Assembly (NCBI RefSeq): GCF_950100655.1
Contig: NZ_CATNLY010000023.1
Coordinates: forward strand, 434,001-498,000
From: Pleomorphomonas sp. T1.2MG-36
GTDB taxonomy: Bacteria; Pseudomonadota; Alphaproteobacteria; Rhizobiales; Pleomorphomonadaceae
DNA: 64,000 bases
Direction: 5' to 3'
Below are positions 19,037 through 27,774 of the stretch, piece by piece. Positions within the stretch are counted from its first letter, which is position 1. The number at the start of each line of letters is the position of its first letter. Below the pieces are notes generated by a model. The model was not told the origin of the DNA. It saw only the letters and a list, made by a program, of their open reading frames with translations, and searched no databases. Made by a program: the position numbers and the translations under genes.

Positions 19037-19465
19037 ATGCGTGTCATGGTGATGGTAAAAGCCACATCCGCAAGCGAGGCGGGTGAAATGCCCACCTCGG
19101 ACGTGCTGGAGGCCATGGGCAAGTTCAACGAGGAACTGGCCAGGGCGGGCGTTCTGCTCGCGGGGGAGGGATTGAAGCCTTCACGGCAAGGCAAGAGAAT
19201 GGAGATCGAAAAGGGCAAGCGACGGGTGATCGACGGCCCATTCGCGGAAACCAACGAGCTGGTCGCGGGCTTCTGGCTTTGGGAAGTTCGGGACATGGAC
19301 GAGGCTATCGAGTGGGCGCGACGGTGCCCGGCACCGATGCCCGAACGAAGCCAACTCGAAATCCGTCCGGTGTTCGAAGCCGACGATTTTGGAGACGCGA
19401 TGACGCCCGAGCTTCGTGAACAGGAAGAGCGGATCTCGCAACAGATCGGCAAGACGAGCGTCTAG
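19037..19465 (+). CDS. YCII/DGPF domain protein
   Basis: A protein of 142 residues. The ferredoxin-like YCII fold is shown by MRVMVMVKATSASEAGE, LLAGEGLKPS and the family-defining DGPFAETNELVAGFWLWEV, with the DEAIEWARRCP helix following. AAGGAG precedes the ATG. DGPF proteins are the conserved genomic partners of ECF42 sigma factors, and such a sigma factor follows 170 bp downstream. The biochemical role of DGPF proteins is not established. Confidence 0.9.
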   Translation: MRVMVMVKATSASEAGEMPTSDVLEAMGKFNEELARAGVLLAGEGLKPSRQGKRMEIEKGKRRVIDGPFAETNELVAGFWLWEVRDMDEAIEWARRCPAPMPERSQLEIRPVFEADDFGDAMTPELREQEERISQQIGKTSV

Positions 19466-19496
19466 GGCCCAGTACCTGTGCCATCGATGGTCGCAG

Positions 19497-19620
19497 AAGT
19501 TTCCCGTGGGACTTCCCTGGAGCATATCCGGCGAACCCCGGTTCGCCAACACGCTCTAGTTCCTTGTTGTCGCAATGTTTTTGCGGGAAACCGGTTTCAC
19601 CTTTCCGCACAAAGCTCTAG
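19497..19620. repeat. Dispersed intergenic palindromic element
   Basis: Contains TCCGGCGAACC, GGTTCGCC, AAACCGGTTTC and two CTCTAG/CTAG boundaries. A related mosaic, partly in inverse orientation, is at about 48160-48256 (CTAGAGC, ACCGGTTTT, TCCGGCGAACC, AAACTCTAG). It looks like a REP-like intergenic repeat family of this genome. The exact unit boundaries are uncertain. Confidence 0.45.
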
Positions 19621-19635
19621 CTGAAGAGCAACGGC

Positions 19636-20952
19636 ATGACTGCGTCCGCCCCAACCAGCCGTGAACTTGAAGCCGTGTTTCGTATCGAGCGGCCAAGGCT
19701 CATCGCCGCGTTGCTCCGTTACTCACGCGACGTCACGAACGCTGAGGACCTCGCGCAGGATGCACTGCTCAAGGCGTCGATGGTTTGGTCATCAGATGGA
19801 ATCCCAGCAAATCCTGGCGGATGGCTATTTGCGGTCGCGCGCAATCGTCTGATCGATCGCGCGCGACACGCCCGCCTGGCCAAGGATAAGCTGGTCGACC
19901 TCACGCATTACCTGGAGCTCACCAGACCTCCCTCGCAAGCTTCTGCTTCGGACGCAGTGTCATACCCGGAAGTCGGGGACGACATGTTGGCCATGATGTT
20001 CATGACCTGCCATCCGGCGCTCTCTCAAGACTCGCGGGTCACTCTCACCCTGAGACTGGTTGGCGGTCTTTCCGTCGAAGAGATCGCGCGCGCTTTCCGG
20101 ACTGGCGTAGCAGCAATTGAGCAGCGGATTGTTCGGGCCAAACGAGAACTTCTGCATCAGGGCATCAGCCGCGAACTGCCAGGGGAATGCGAGAGAGACC
20201 AACGGCTTCACTCCGTGATGGAGGTTATCTATCTCATCTACAATGAAGGCTATGCGGCAACGGAGGGAGCGAACCTAACCCGCCCGCCTCTCTGCTCGGA
20301 GGCGCTTCGGCTCGGACGCACGCTCGCAAATCTGAAGCCGATGGAGCCCGAAGTTCTTGGGTTGCTTTCACTGATGGAACTGCAATGCGCTAGATTGGTC
20401 GCGCGCCAGGACAAATCCGGCGTGCCGATACCGCTGGACCGGCAGGATCGCGCCTCATGGGATAGACTGCTCACTCGCCGCGGCTTGAAGTTGCTGGATC
20501 GTGCTGATCAACTTGCGCAATCTCCGGGCCGGTACTTGATCCAGGCGAAGATCTCCGCATGCCATGCACGCGCGCTTTCCTTCAACGACACCAACTGGAC
20601 TGAGATAAAGCAGCTGTATGACGCTCTCTTCACTCTATCCCCGAGCTATGTGGTCGCACTCAACCGCGCTGTCGCGATATCTTGGGCGATTGACCCAGTT
20701 GCCGGCATGATAGAACTCGACGCAATCGCTGAGACCTGGGACGTCGATGGCTACTCGCTGTATCACGCGTCTCGAGCGGATTTCCTGGCCCGGCTTGGCC
20801 TTGAACAGGAGGCTGCCGCAGCGTTTGGTTTGGCCGCAAGCCTGAGCGCAAACGTTCCACAAAAGCTGTATCTGGCTGGTCGCGCCGAGGAGTGTCGCCA
20901 GAGAGCGAGGCACAAAGCGGAGGGCACTGGAGCTAGCCCGACACGACTGTAG
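19636..20952 (+). CDS. ECF42-type RNA polymerase sigma factor with C-terminal TPR-like extension
   Basis: A protein of 438 residues. Region 2 is at the N-terminus (LIAALLRYSRDVTNAEDLAQDALLKAS, then GWLFAVARNRLIDRARH). Region 4 follows (LTLRLVGGLSVEEIARAFRTGVAAIEQRIVRAKREL). After about residue 190 comes a ~240-residue helical extension (LIYNEGY, SEALRLGRTLANLKPMEPEVLGLLSLMELQ, AARADFLARLGLEQEAAAAFG-like repeats). This arrangement and the DGPF neighbour are the hallmarks of the ECF42 group, in which the extension controls activity in place of an anti-sigma factor. Confidence 0.9.
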   Translation: MTASAPTSRELEAVFRIERPRLIAALLRYSRDVTNAEDLAQDALLKASMVWSSDGIPANPGGWLFAVARNRLIDRARHARLAKDKLVDLTHYLELTRPPSQASASDAVSYPEVGDDMLAMMFMTCHPALSQDSRVTLTLRLVGGLSVEEIARAFRTGVAAIEQRIVRAKRELLHQGISRELPGECERDQRLHSVMEVIYLIYNEGYAATEGANLTRPPLCSEALRLGRTLANLKPMEPEVLGLLSLMELQCARLVARQDKSGVPIPLDRQDRASWDRLLTRRGLKLLDRADQLAQSPGRYLIQAKISACHARALSFNDTNWTEIKQLYDALFTLSPSYVVALNRAVAISWAIDPVAGMIELDAIAETWDVDGYSLYHASRADFLARLGLEQEAAAAFGLAASLSANVPQKLYLAGRAEECRQRARHKAEGTGASPTRL

Positions 20953-20990
20953 GCTCGGCAGCACCGGCATATTTTGAAGGGCTATCGGCT

Positions 20991-21581
20991 GTGCAAACGT
21001 TGAATCCAACTGAGGGTAAAGATCTCGTTTCGCCTGAGGACGCTGCGCTCCTCCTCAGGCGTCCTGTCGCGAAAGATCTCGATTTTCTTTCAACCTACTC
21101 TCCCTCGGCGGACATCGCCCGCATGGCGGGCTACGCATGCACTAAGGATTGGGCCCCGGAGCTTGAAGGCTTGAGGCTTCTCGACCGCCTCAAGGCAAGC
21201 CCCTATGGGTGGCTCGCAGAAGTGAACGGGCGACTTGTCGGACATGTGAGGCTTTCCGAAACCGAAACGAGCCAGCGGCGTGGACGGCTCGTCACTGGGC
21301 TTTTCGATGACGCAAATCTTGGACGCGGGTACGGCAGGCGCGCTGTCGCCCTGGCGCTTGATCATCTCTTTCAAACGGAAGGGTTTCATCGCATCGACTT
21401 GCGCGTCCTCGCTTACAATCGCCGTGCAATCCGTTGCTATCTCGCGTGTGGCTTCAGTTTCGAGGGATTGGAGCGAGAGGTCTTCAATCTGGAGGGCGTT
21501 TGGCACGGAGACTGGATCATGTCGATCCTCGAGCACGAGCCGAGGCTGATGCCGCACGTCGCCGATCGGTTGCTCGCGTGA
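20991..21581 (+). CDS. GNAT family N-acetyltransferase (RimJ/RimL-like)
   Basis: A protein of 196 residues from a GTG at 20991. The acetyl-CoA loop is GLFDDANLGRGYGRRAVALALDHLF, followed by FHRIDLRVLAYNRRAIRCYLACGFSFEGLEREV, the Y-x2-N-x-R-A-I-x3-Y-x2-C/A-GF pattern of small-molecule or protein N-terminal acetyltransferases. It sits 38 bp after the sigma factor gene and could be co-transcribed. The substrate is unknown. Confidence 0.87.
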   Translation: MQTLNPTEGKDLVSPEDAALLLRRPVAKDLDFLSTYSPSADIARMAGYACTKDWAPELEGLRLLDRLKASPYGWLAEVNGRLVGHVRLSETETSQRRGRLVTGLFDDANLGRGYGRRAVALALDHLFQTEGFHRIDLRVLAYNRRAIRCYLACGFSFEGLEREVFNLEGVWHGDWIMSILEHEPRLMPHVADRLLA

Positions 21582-21690
21582 CCGAACCTCACTGCCCAGA
21601 ATGAATGGCCCCGCGTTTCGTGACACTTTCGGACTCAACAGCTAACCGGCAGCTACCCTCAACCCCAAATATCTTCCTTTCCTCGACATA

Positions 21691-21960
21691 TTGCCCCTCA
21701 AGGAGTTCCTGTTGAACTCGGATCCCATTATCGGGATGCCCGCATTGGCCAAGGCGAAACCCAGACCAACCTGTTCGGCTAACTCCGCCTACAGCTTCCG
21801 GCACACATATGCGACCCGGCAGCTCAGGAAGGGAGGGAAATCGAGCGGTTCTTTCCCTCGATGTCGGCGGGGCAGGCTTTGCCGCAGACGGGGACTGAAC
21901 GCAGTCACCTTACGTCAGTTCGGCTTATTGAAAAAACGCCGATTTACCCAACATACGTAA
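21691..21960 (+). pseudogene. Tyrosine recombinase (phage integrase) C-terminal remnant
   Basis: The only recognisable part is AYSFRHTYATRQLRKGG (about 21784-21834). It matches the box II R-H-x-x-A-T core of tyrosine integrases, where the Arg and His are catalytic. Upstream and downstream residues are unlike an integrase, and the final Tyr region is absent. Its place about 140 bp inside the distal attachment repeat is where an island integrase would end. Only about 17 residues carry the call. Confidence 0.45.
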
Positions 21961-22094
21961 AGTAAAAATCAAACTATTTTACAACTGTTCAACCCCATTT
22001 CGACCTTAATTACGCCGATCCATTTATCTAGAACACATATAGAACGTATAAATTAGTACACTGATTTTTCTTATTCTTTTTGTGGATACCATAA

Positions 22095-22159
22095 TTGGTA
22101 AGGGAGAGGTCGAGAGTTCAATCCTCTCTCGCAGCACCGTTAATCCCTTGAAATAGCTG
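22095..22159 (+). repeat. Attachment-site repeat 4 (attR, tRNA-Thr 3' half)
   Basis: Differs from 6851-6915 at a single position of 65 (CCA becomes CCG). The 5' half of the tRNA is missing, and the sequence before TTGGTA is AT-rich and unrelated. This copy marks the right end of the island. Confidence 0.85.
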
Positions 22160-22819
22160 GCCTCCGCAAGCGAAAGCCACTGGTTTTCGGGTCAAGACGG
22201 CTAGTGCCGCTGACGCGGCATGGCAATCCGCTAGTGGCGCCCATGGCACGACCCAAGCTGCCCTATCTCGGATTTTCAGAGTGGACAGCCAGCCTGTCGG
22301 TTCGCAGTCCCATGCTGCGGCAACTTCTGTCGCGCCCACGGCGTCATACCCGTTCCGCTTCATCTGGACTCGTCCAGTTCATGCGGGTCTCGCCCTGACC
22401 GGCCGGCACCCGGTTGGGCGCTTCCGCTTGCGTCAGGTTCCGCCCCGACGGTCAAAACCTGATGGAAGCGGCATCAGGTCCTGCCTCGATGTCGGCGAAA
22501 CACAGGTCGAGCCGCGCGGCAGCGGCACGGTGGCCGCTGATCGGAAGGTTCGAGATGCCCCCTATCGTCCGCCCACGGTCCTACCTGGACTGGCAGATGC
22601 GGGTGTTTGCGAGCGCCGCTCCCGCGGCGGTGCCAGAACAGCGCAGCGGGAACAAAATCGTGAGAAGAGACCTTTGTTTAACACCAATGGTTGCACTAAC
22701 CCTTGACAATTGTATCTGTATTCTGGATGAGAGTATGGAACCATGTATTGAGTCGAACCGCTTGAATGGCGCCCGGTAACTGACGAGCGGTAAGTGACGA
22801 TCCAAAGAGAGCACCCTTG
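22160..22819. other. Leader of autotransporter 2, no gene seen
   Basis: About 660 bp between the distal attachment repeat and the second autotransporter. No frame has a ribosome site plus a recognisable family. A promoter-like TTGACA-N17-TATTCT (TTGACA at 22704, TATTCT at 22727) fits sigma70 consensus well and probably drives the autotransporter. Confidence 0.5.
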
Positions 22820-25210
22820 ATGTCGGCTATCGCTCCCCCAGTCCGTTTCCGTTCGCGTTCCAGCCGCACAGTTGTCGGCAAGCGCCTTTTGCTGGCGTCG
22901 ACGGCGTTGATGATGACCCTTTCGCAAGGGGCCATGGCAGATCCGGCTGACGAGGTTATCGACGGCGGCGAAATCCGCAACATTACGACCTCTACATCCT
23001 ATCCTCGCGAACTCGTCGTCGGCTCAACCGGAGTCGGTACCCTGAACATCAGCAATGGCGCGACAGTCTCCAACGCTAATGAAGGTACCGTCGGCTTTAT
23101 TGCGGGCAGCAACGGCACGGTGACGGTGGATGGCTTGGGTTCGTCCTGGGTCAACGGCGTGGGCCGGCAACTAGCCATCGGCTGGAGCGGCACGGGTACG
23201 CTAGCGATCACGAACGGAGGATCGGTCAGCAACTCTAACGGCTTCATCGGAGCGCGCGCCAGTGGCTCCGGCACCGTGACGGTCAATGGTGCCGGATCGA
23301 CGTGGACAAATAGCGAGCAGCTTATTCTCGGTCTTGAAGCTTCCACGGGCACTCTGTCCATCGAGAATGGCGGAACGGTCATCAATACGGATGGTCGTAT
23401 CGGCTTGAGCACCGGCAGCACGGGCACCGTCACCGTCACCGGGGCCAACTCGACCCTGACCGACAACGGCACGATCCTTCGTGTCGGCTGGCAGGGCAAC
23501 GGCACGCTGACCATCGCCGATGGCGGCTTGGTGACGGTCGGCGCCGTGACGAACGGCGTGCATGGCGGCACTCTCAACATTGCTACGATCGCCGGATCGG
23601 CAGGTACGCTGAACATAGGCGCTGCGGAGATCTCTTCCGCCCAGGCGGCTGGCCGGCTCCAAGCCGCCGCCGTTACATTCGGCGACGGTAACGGAACCGT
23701 GGTGTTCAACCATACCGACACGGGCTACGACTTCGCCTCGGATATCTCTGGTCACGGAACGATCAAGGTTCTGTCCGGCGCGACGACGCTCTCGGGCAAC
23801 AACTCGGCCTTTACCGGATCGACGACAGTCTCCTCCGGCGGAGCGCTCAATGTGACCGGGTCGCTCGGAGGCGGAGCGACCGCCGTCACGCTTGATGGCG
23901 GAGAGCTGACGAACAGCGGCGTCATCAAGGGCGGCACGACCTCGGTGTTCTTCGCCACCGGCGGCAACACGCTGAACGTCCTACCGACAGCCGTCTTTGA
24001 CGGTGTCGTCGACTACAACAGCAAGATCGGCAACACGACCACATTCGGCGCCGGCAGCTACAGCATCGATGCCTCCAACTACAACGATGCCAGCAATACC
24101 ATCAGGCTGAACAACTCCCGGCAGATGGTGGTCCTCAAAGACGCCGACACCACAGGCACGATCAATGTCGTCGCCGTTCCTGCTGCCAGCCAGACCGCGA
24201 AGCAGTACACCGCGTCGGTCTCGGATGTCGTCGGCAGCATCCTGGCGCTCGACGTGGCAAGGCCCGATCAAGTGGTGGTCGGCGGGTCCACCATCTCCGC
24301 CCTGCAGTATGGCGAACAGAAGGGGGAGACGTCCGAGTCCAAGGCATTGAGGACGCTCGGCGACGGCATCGCCGTCGATGGCTACGGCAACCTGTTCTGG
24401 GCGCGCGCCTTCGGTGGGCTGCGCTATCAGCCGTCGGGCGATGGCGATCCGTCCAGCCACACCTCGCACTACGGCCTGATTTCGGGCGTCGATCACCAGT
24501 TCGAAAACTATCGCCTGGGCTTCTTCGGCGGCGCCGGCAGCGTGCGCAGTGTCGCCGATGACAGCTCATCGAAAACGACCGGCGTCACCGGCTTCCTGGG
24601 CCTCTACGGGGCGGTGAAAACAAACGGCCTGCAATGGAACGCTTCGATCACCGGCGGCGGCATCGACAACGAGGCCACCCGCTGGGTCAACAACGGAGCC
24701 AGCAAGGCATCCGGCGACTTCATGGGCTGGTACGTCTCGCCCGAGATGTCGGTGAGCTCGACCTACCAGATCGCCCCGGAATGGGAGCTGACGCCGAGCC
24801 TCAAGGCCCGCTACACCGGGGCCTTCTATGATGGATATTCGGAGAGCGGGCCGTCGTCGCAGAACCTCTCTTACGATTCTCGTCAGAGCCACTCCATCGA
24901 CGGTCGACTGCAGATCGAACTCAAGAGGAAGATAACTCTGAGCTCGGGCCTGCCGGCGGCGATCTCGGCCTCCGCCTCGGTGCTGGACACCCAGTATCTT
25001 GGTTCGGACGCCACCCATGTCCGCCTGGACAATAGTGAATTCAGCGTCTCGAATTCAGCCGACCGCAATGTCGTCGGCGCCAGTCTGGGCGTCGGTTTCG
25101 ATGCCATGGTGTCGGAGCGCACCTCCGTCTACGGCGGCATCGATGGGACGATCTACAGCGACGACTCCGTGTCGGGCTCCGGCCGGCTCGGGCTCAAGCT
25201 CGCTTTCTAG
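22820..25210 (+). CDS. Autotransporter (type Va) with T5SS/PEP-CTERM-type repeats, copy 2
   Basis: A protein of 796 residues from the ATG at 22820. It has an extended basic signal region (MSAIAPPVRFRSRSSRTVVGKRLLLASTALMMTLSQGAMA-D). The passenger consists of repeats of the form GTVTV-x-G-x-GS-x-W followed by L-x-IGW-x-GTGTL-I-NGG, the T5SS/PEP-CTERM-associated repeat, for about 250 residues. From about residue 360 (LTNSGVIKGGTTSV) to the C-terminal Phe it parallels the protein encoded at 7363-10107 almost segment by segment. Same secretion unit, different surface cargo. Function is probably adhesion or biofilm, inferred only. Confidence 0.9.
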   Translation: MSAIAPPVRFRSRSSRTVVGKRLLLASTALMMTLSQGAMADPADEVIDGGEIRNITTSTSYPRELVVGSTGVGTLNISNGATVSNANEGTVGFIAGSNGTVTVDGLGSSWVNGVGRQLAIGWSGTGTLAITNGGSVSNSNGFIGARASGSGTVTVNGAGSTWTNSEQLILGLEASTGTLSIENGGTVINTDGRIGLSTGSTGTVTVTGANSTLTDNGTILRVGWQGNGTLTIADGGLVTVGAVTNGVHGGTLNIATIAGSAGTLNIGAAEISSAQAAGRLQAAAVTFGDGNGTVVFNHTDTGYDFASDISGHGTIKVLSGATTLSGNNSAFTGSTTVSSGGALNVTGSLGGGATAVTLDGGELTNSGVIKGGTTSVFFATGGNTLNVLPTAVFDGVVDYNSKIGNTTTFGAGSYSIDASNYNDASNTIRLNNSRQMVVLKDADTTGTINVVAVPAASQTAKQYTASVSDVVGSILALDVARPDQVVVGGSTISALQYGEQKGETSESKALRTLGDGIAVDGYGNLFWARAFGGLRYQPSGDGDPSSHTSHYGLISGVDHQFENYRLGFFGGAGSVRSVADDSSSKTTGVTGFLGLYGAVKTNGLQWNASITGGGIDNEATRWVNNGASKASGDFMGWYVSPEMSVSSTYQIAPEWELTPSLKARYTGAFYDGYSESGPSSQNLSYDSRQSHSIDGRLQIELKRKITLSSGLPAAISASASVLDTQYLGSDATHVRLDNSEFSVSNSADRNVVGASLGVGFDAMVSERTSVYGGIDGTIYSDDSVSGSGRLGLKLAF

Positions 25211-25275
25211 GTGCTTCAAGCAAACGTAGGCACCGGCTTTGCGTCTGGGGCCGCGTCTCGGCAGAGAGTAGAAGT

Positions 25276-25302
25276 GTTCCGGTGAATCCGTTTCACCGGA
25301 AC
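25276..25302. terminator. Hairpin between convergent genes
   Basis: GTTCCGGTGAA-TCCGT-TTCACCGGAAC is a perfect 11-bp stem with a 5-nt loop between the ends of the autotransporter and the TrpA-like gene. It lacks a U-run, so it may be a bidirectional terminator or a dispersed repeat. Confidence 0.5.
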
Positions 25303-25402
25303 CTCCTGTACGGGGAGACATGCGCCACTCGGATGCTGTTCGGGAATCGCCGTTTCGGAGCATGTCCGGCCGCAAACCGGCGCCTACTTTCCCGGAGCGG
25401 TC

Positions 25403-26215
25403 CTAGAAGCTCAGAGCCTCTTTGAGCAGTTGCATGTCGTTTTTGAACTCGGCTTCCGTCTTGGTTGAAAGCCATTCGAGCGCGAGGCTGCCAACAATGA
25501 CGCCATCCGCGCCTGCGGCGCGCATGTCCCGGACATGACCGGCATTCGAGATGCCGAATCCGGCGCAGATCGGAAGATCGCCGAGATGTCCGCGCAGGGC
25601 GGAAATGCGATCGCCAAGGCCGGGCATGACGTGATCGCGCTTTCCGGTCACGCCGGGCGTCGCTTGCATGAAGACATATCCCGACAGCGGCGCGGCGGCG
25701 AGAGCCCGGGCATAGTCATCGGTGAAGTCATACGGAGACAGCCCCAACAGATCGATGCTGCTCGGAAATGCCGTCGCTTCGTTCGCCAGCCAGGCCGGTT
25801 CCGCGCCGACGATCAGAACCGAGTCGACTCCGTTGTCGGTGCACAAGCTCAGAAACCGGTCCGAACCCAGTTCGGTCACGGTCTCGGTGTAGGTAAAGAC
25901 TTCCAGGGGCTTGTTCGGGTATTTCGTGCGGATGCGCAGAATTTCCCCGAAGCACTTCTCCACCGTATATCCGTCTGCCAAGGCTTGCGACATCGCCTTG
26001 GTAACGGTTTTGCCGTCCATGTAGGGATTGGCGGTTGGCAGCCCGATTTCAAGAACGTCGACGCCGCAGCTGTCGTAGACATCGGCCAGCTGGACGCTGT
26101 CAAAGCCGATTCCGATCGGGAAATAGGTAATCATCGCGCCGCTGCGTTCCTGTTTCAGCCTCTTAAACATCTGCTGCAACGGGTGAGAGGCCATCGCCGA
26201 TTGATCGTTGGTCAA
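25403..26215 (-). CDS. Tryptophan synthase alpha-like TIM-barrel protein in a sugar operon
   Basis: A protein of 270 residues. A TTG at 26215 has AAGGAA 6-7 nt upstream. The ATG at 26194 lacks a ribosome site, so the TTG is preferred. TrpA hallmarks are kept: catalytic Glu56 and Asp67 with the normal spacing of 11 (VLEIGLPTANPYMDG), the Tyr-containing strand GYVFMQATPGVTG, and the phosphate-binding GFGIS and GS loops (CAGFGISNAGHV, GVIVGSLAL). Yet there is no trpB or trpF nearby. It is the third gene of an SDR/FGGY-kinase operon, 22 bp after the kinase. TrpA performs a retro-aldol cleavage releasing glyceraldehyde 3-phosphate, so this copy may be the aldolase for the phosphorylated sugar made by the kinase. 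That role is inference. Confidence 0.8.
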   Translation of the reverse strand: MTNDQSAMASHPLQQMFKRLKQERSGAMITYFPIGIGFDSVQLADVYDSCGVDVLEIGLPTANPYMDGKTVTKAMSQALADGYTVEKCFGEILRIRTKYPNKPLEVFTYTETVTELGSDRFLSLCTDNGVDSVLIVGAEPAWLANEATAFPSSIDLLGLSPYDFTDDYARALAAAPLSGYVFMQATPGVTGKRDHVMPGLGDRISALRGHLGDLPICAGFGISNAGHVRDMRAAGADGVIVGSLALEWLSTKTEAEFKNDMQLLKEALSF

Positions 26216-26237
26216 CTCTAGTTCCTTTATGTGAAAG

Positions 26238-27749
26238 CTAAATGCGCCGCATCCTGGCGAGGGCGGTGTTCGCTTGGTGAAGGGCCGGATGCAGACTGCG
26301 ATAGATGTCGACGATCGTTTCGAAGCGGGCACGCGTCCGCTCGCTCGGGTAGAAGGTGCGGTCGACGTGAACCAGACGGGCGGCGGCATCGGAGATGCTT
26401 GACGTCGTTCCGGCCGCGATGGCAGCGATGAGGGCCGCGCCCAGCATTCCGGTGTTCCGAACCTTCAGGCGCTCCACCGGCCGACCGAGAATGTCGGCCC
26501 GGATCTGGCAGGCGATGTCGGACTGGGATCCCCCTCCGCTGAGGCGAACCTTGGCGGCCCGCCGGCCACTGGACTCCTCGGCGGCTTCCAGAACCGCCCG
26601 CCCGGTGATTGCGACACCCTCGATCACGGCGCGGGCCATGTCGGCCCGGGTGTGACGCCCCGTCAGGCCGATGAAGAGTCCGCGGACGTCATCGTCCCAC
26701 AGAGGCGCGCGTTCACCTTCGAGATAGGGCTGGAAGATGAGCGGATCGGCATCCTCGGCGCCGCTTGCGGCCAGCGCCATCAACTCGGGCACCGACACCC
26801 CCAGAACGGAAGCGAACCATTGCACGGCCGAACCGCCCGACTTGGTTGGCCCCGCATAAAGACGCAATCCATCGACGGGTGGAAACTTCACCACGCCATG
26901 GGGTTCCTGATCGAGCGGACTGAGGATGCCGGCAATTTCGCAAGTGCCGGCGACCTCGATGGCGAAACCGTCGGAATCCGCGCCAGAGCCGAACAGGTTC
27001 CCATAGACGTCCATGTTGCCCACGCCGACGACCGCCCCCGCGAGAGCCGCATCGAGTGCGGGATCTCCGGTGGGCATCACCTCGCCAAGCGGCTGCCGGA
27101 AGTCCCGGATTTCAGGAAGGATGCGGACGACTCCCGGAACCAGTTCGTCCAGCCCGGCAAAATAGCTGCCATCGTCATAGACGAGGCCATACTGGCTCAT
27201 GCCGTCCGTGGCGATGGCGCCGGTCAAACGCAGGTTGAGGTAGTCCTTGGGGTTGAGCAGATAACGGACCCGCCCCCAGAGTTTCGGCTCGTGTTCCTGA
27301 AGCCACCGCGCCCGCGCAAGCGCCGACGCGTTGTCGATCTTGAAGTTGGGCGGAAGGCGATCGGCATCGATGCTCGCCGCTCGCGCGTTCATCTCCGCGA
27401 CAACCGGTTGGCAGCGGCTGTCCTGCCACAGCCAAGCCTTGGTCACCGCCTTGCCTTCGGCATCGACGAACACATGCGATCCGACCTGGGCACAAATCGC
27501 AATGCCGGCCACCTTGGCGTTGGGGGAAGACTGGATCAGGGCGGACAGGACGCTTTTCAGCGCCTTCCACCACATGTCCGGGTCCTGCTCGACGCGGTCG
27601 CGACCCTCTCGCTGCATGGGGAGAGCTTCCTCTCCGGAGGCGAGCTGAGTGCCACGGGCATCGAAAAGGGCAGCCTTCAGGTTGGTGGTGCCCAGATCGA
27701 CGCCGATCATGCAACGGTCGATGATGGTCTTCGATGGAGTCGCGCTCAT
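26238..27749 (-). CDS. FGGY family carbohydrate kinase (xylulokinase-like)
   Basis: A protein of 503 residues from the ATG at 27749, with GGAGG 7 nt upstream. The N-terminal ATPase strand is MIGVDLGTTNLKAALFD. The LWQDSR segment matches the substrate-site D(x)R region of FGGY kinases. YLEGERAPLWDDDVRGLFIGLTGRHTRADMARAVIEGV is the C-terminal family signature, followed by VRLSGGGSQSD for the second ATP-binding part. It phosphorylates a ketose or polyol with ATP in the cytoplasm. The sugar cannot be told from the motifs. It sits between an SDR dehydrogenase and the TrpA-like gene. Confidence 0.9.
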   Translation of the reverse strand: MSATPSKTIIDRCMIGVDLGTTNLKAALFDARGTQLASGEEALPMQREGRDRVEQDPDMWWKALKSVLSALIQSSPNAKVAGIAICAQVGSHVFVDAEGKAVTKAWLWQDSRCQPVVAEMNARAASIDADRLPPNFKIDNASALARARWLQEHEPKLWGRVRYLLNPKDYLNLRLTGAIATDGMSQYGLVYDDGSYFAGLDELVPGVVRILPEIRDFRQPLGEVMPTGDPALDAALAGAVVGVGNMDVYGNLFGSGADSDGFAIEVAGTCEIAGILSPLDQEPHGVVKFPPVDGLRLYAGPTKSGGSAVQWFASVLGVSVPELMALAASGAEDADPLIFQPYLEGERAPLWDDDVRGLFIGLTGRHTRADMARAVIEGVAITGRAVLEAAEESSGRRAAKVRLSGGGSQSDIACQIRADILGRPVERLKVRNTGMLGAALIAAIAAGTTSSISDAAARLVHVDRTFYPSERTRARFETIVDIYRSLHPALHQANTALARMRRI

Positions 27750-27774
27750 GATCGAGCCTCCGCAACGGTTTCGG

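Noticed and set aside
22095..22140. Apparent tRNA-Thr at the distal repeat
   Set aside because: The 5' half is missing and CCA has become CCG; it is not a functional tRNA.
25403..26389. True tryptophan synthase alpha with a long N-terminal extension
   Set aside because: The extension is a reading of the intergenic region, and no trpB or trpF is near; a TrpA-like paralogue starting at 26215 is preferred.
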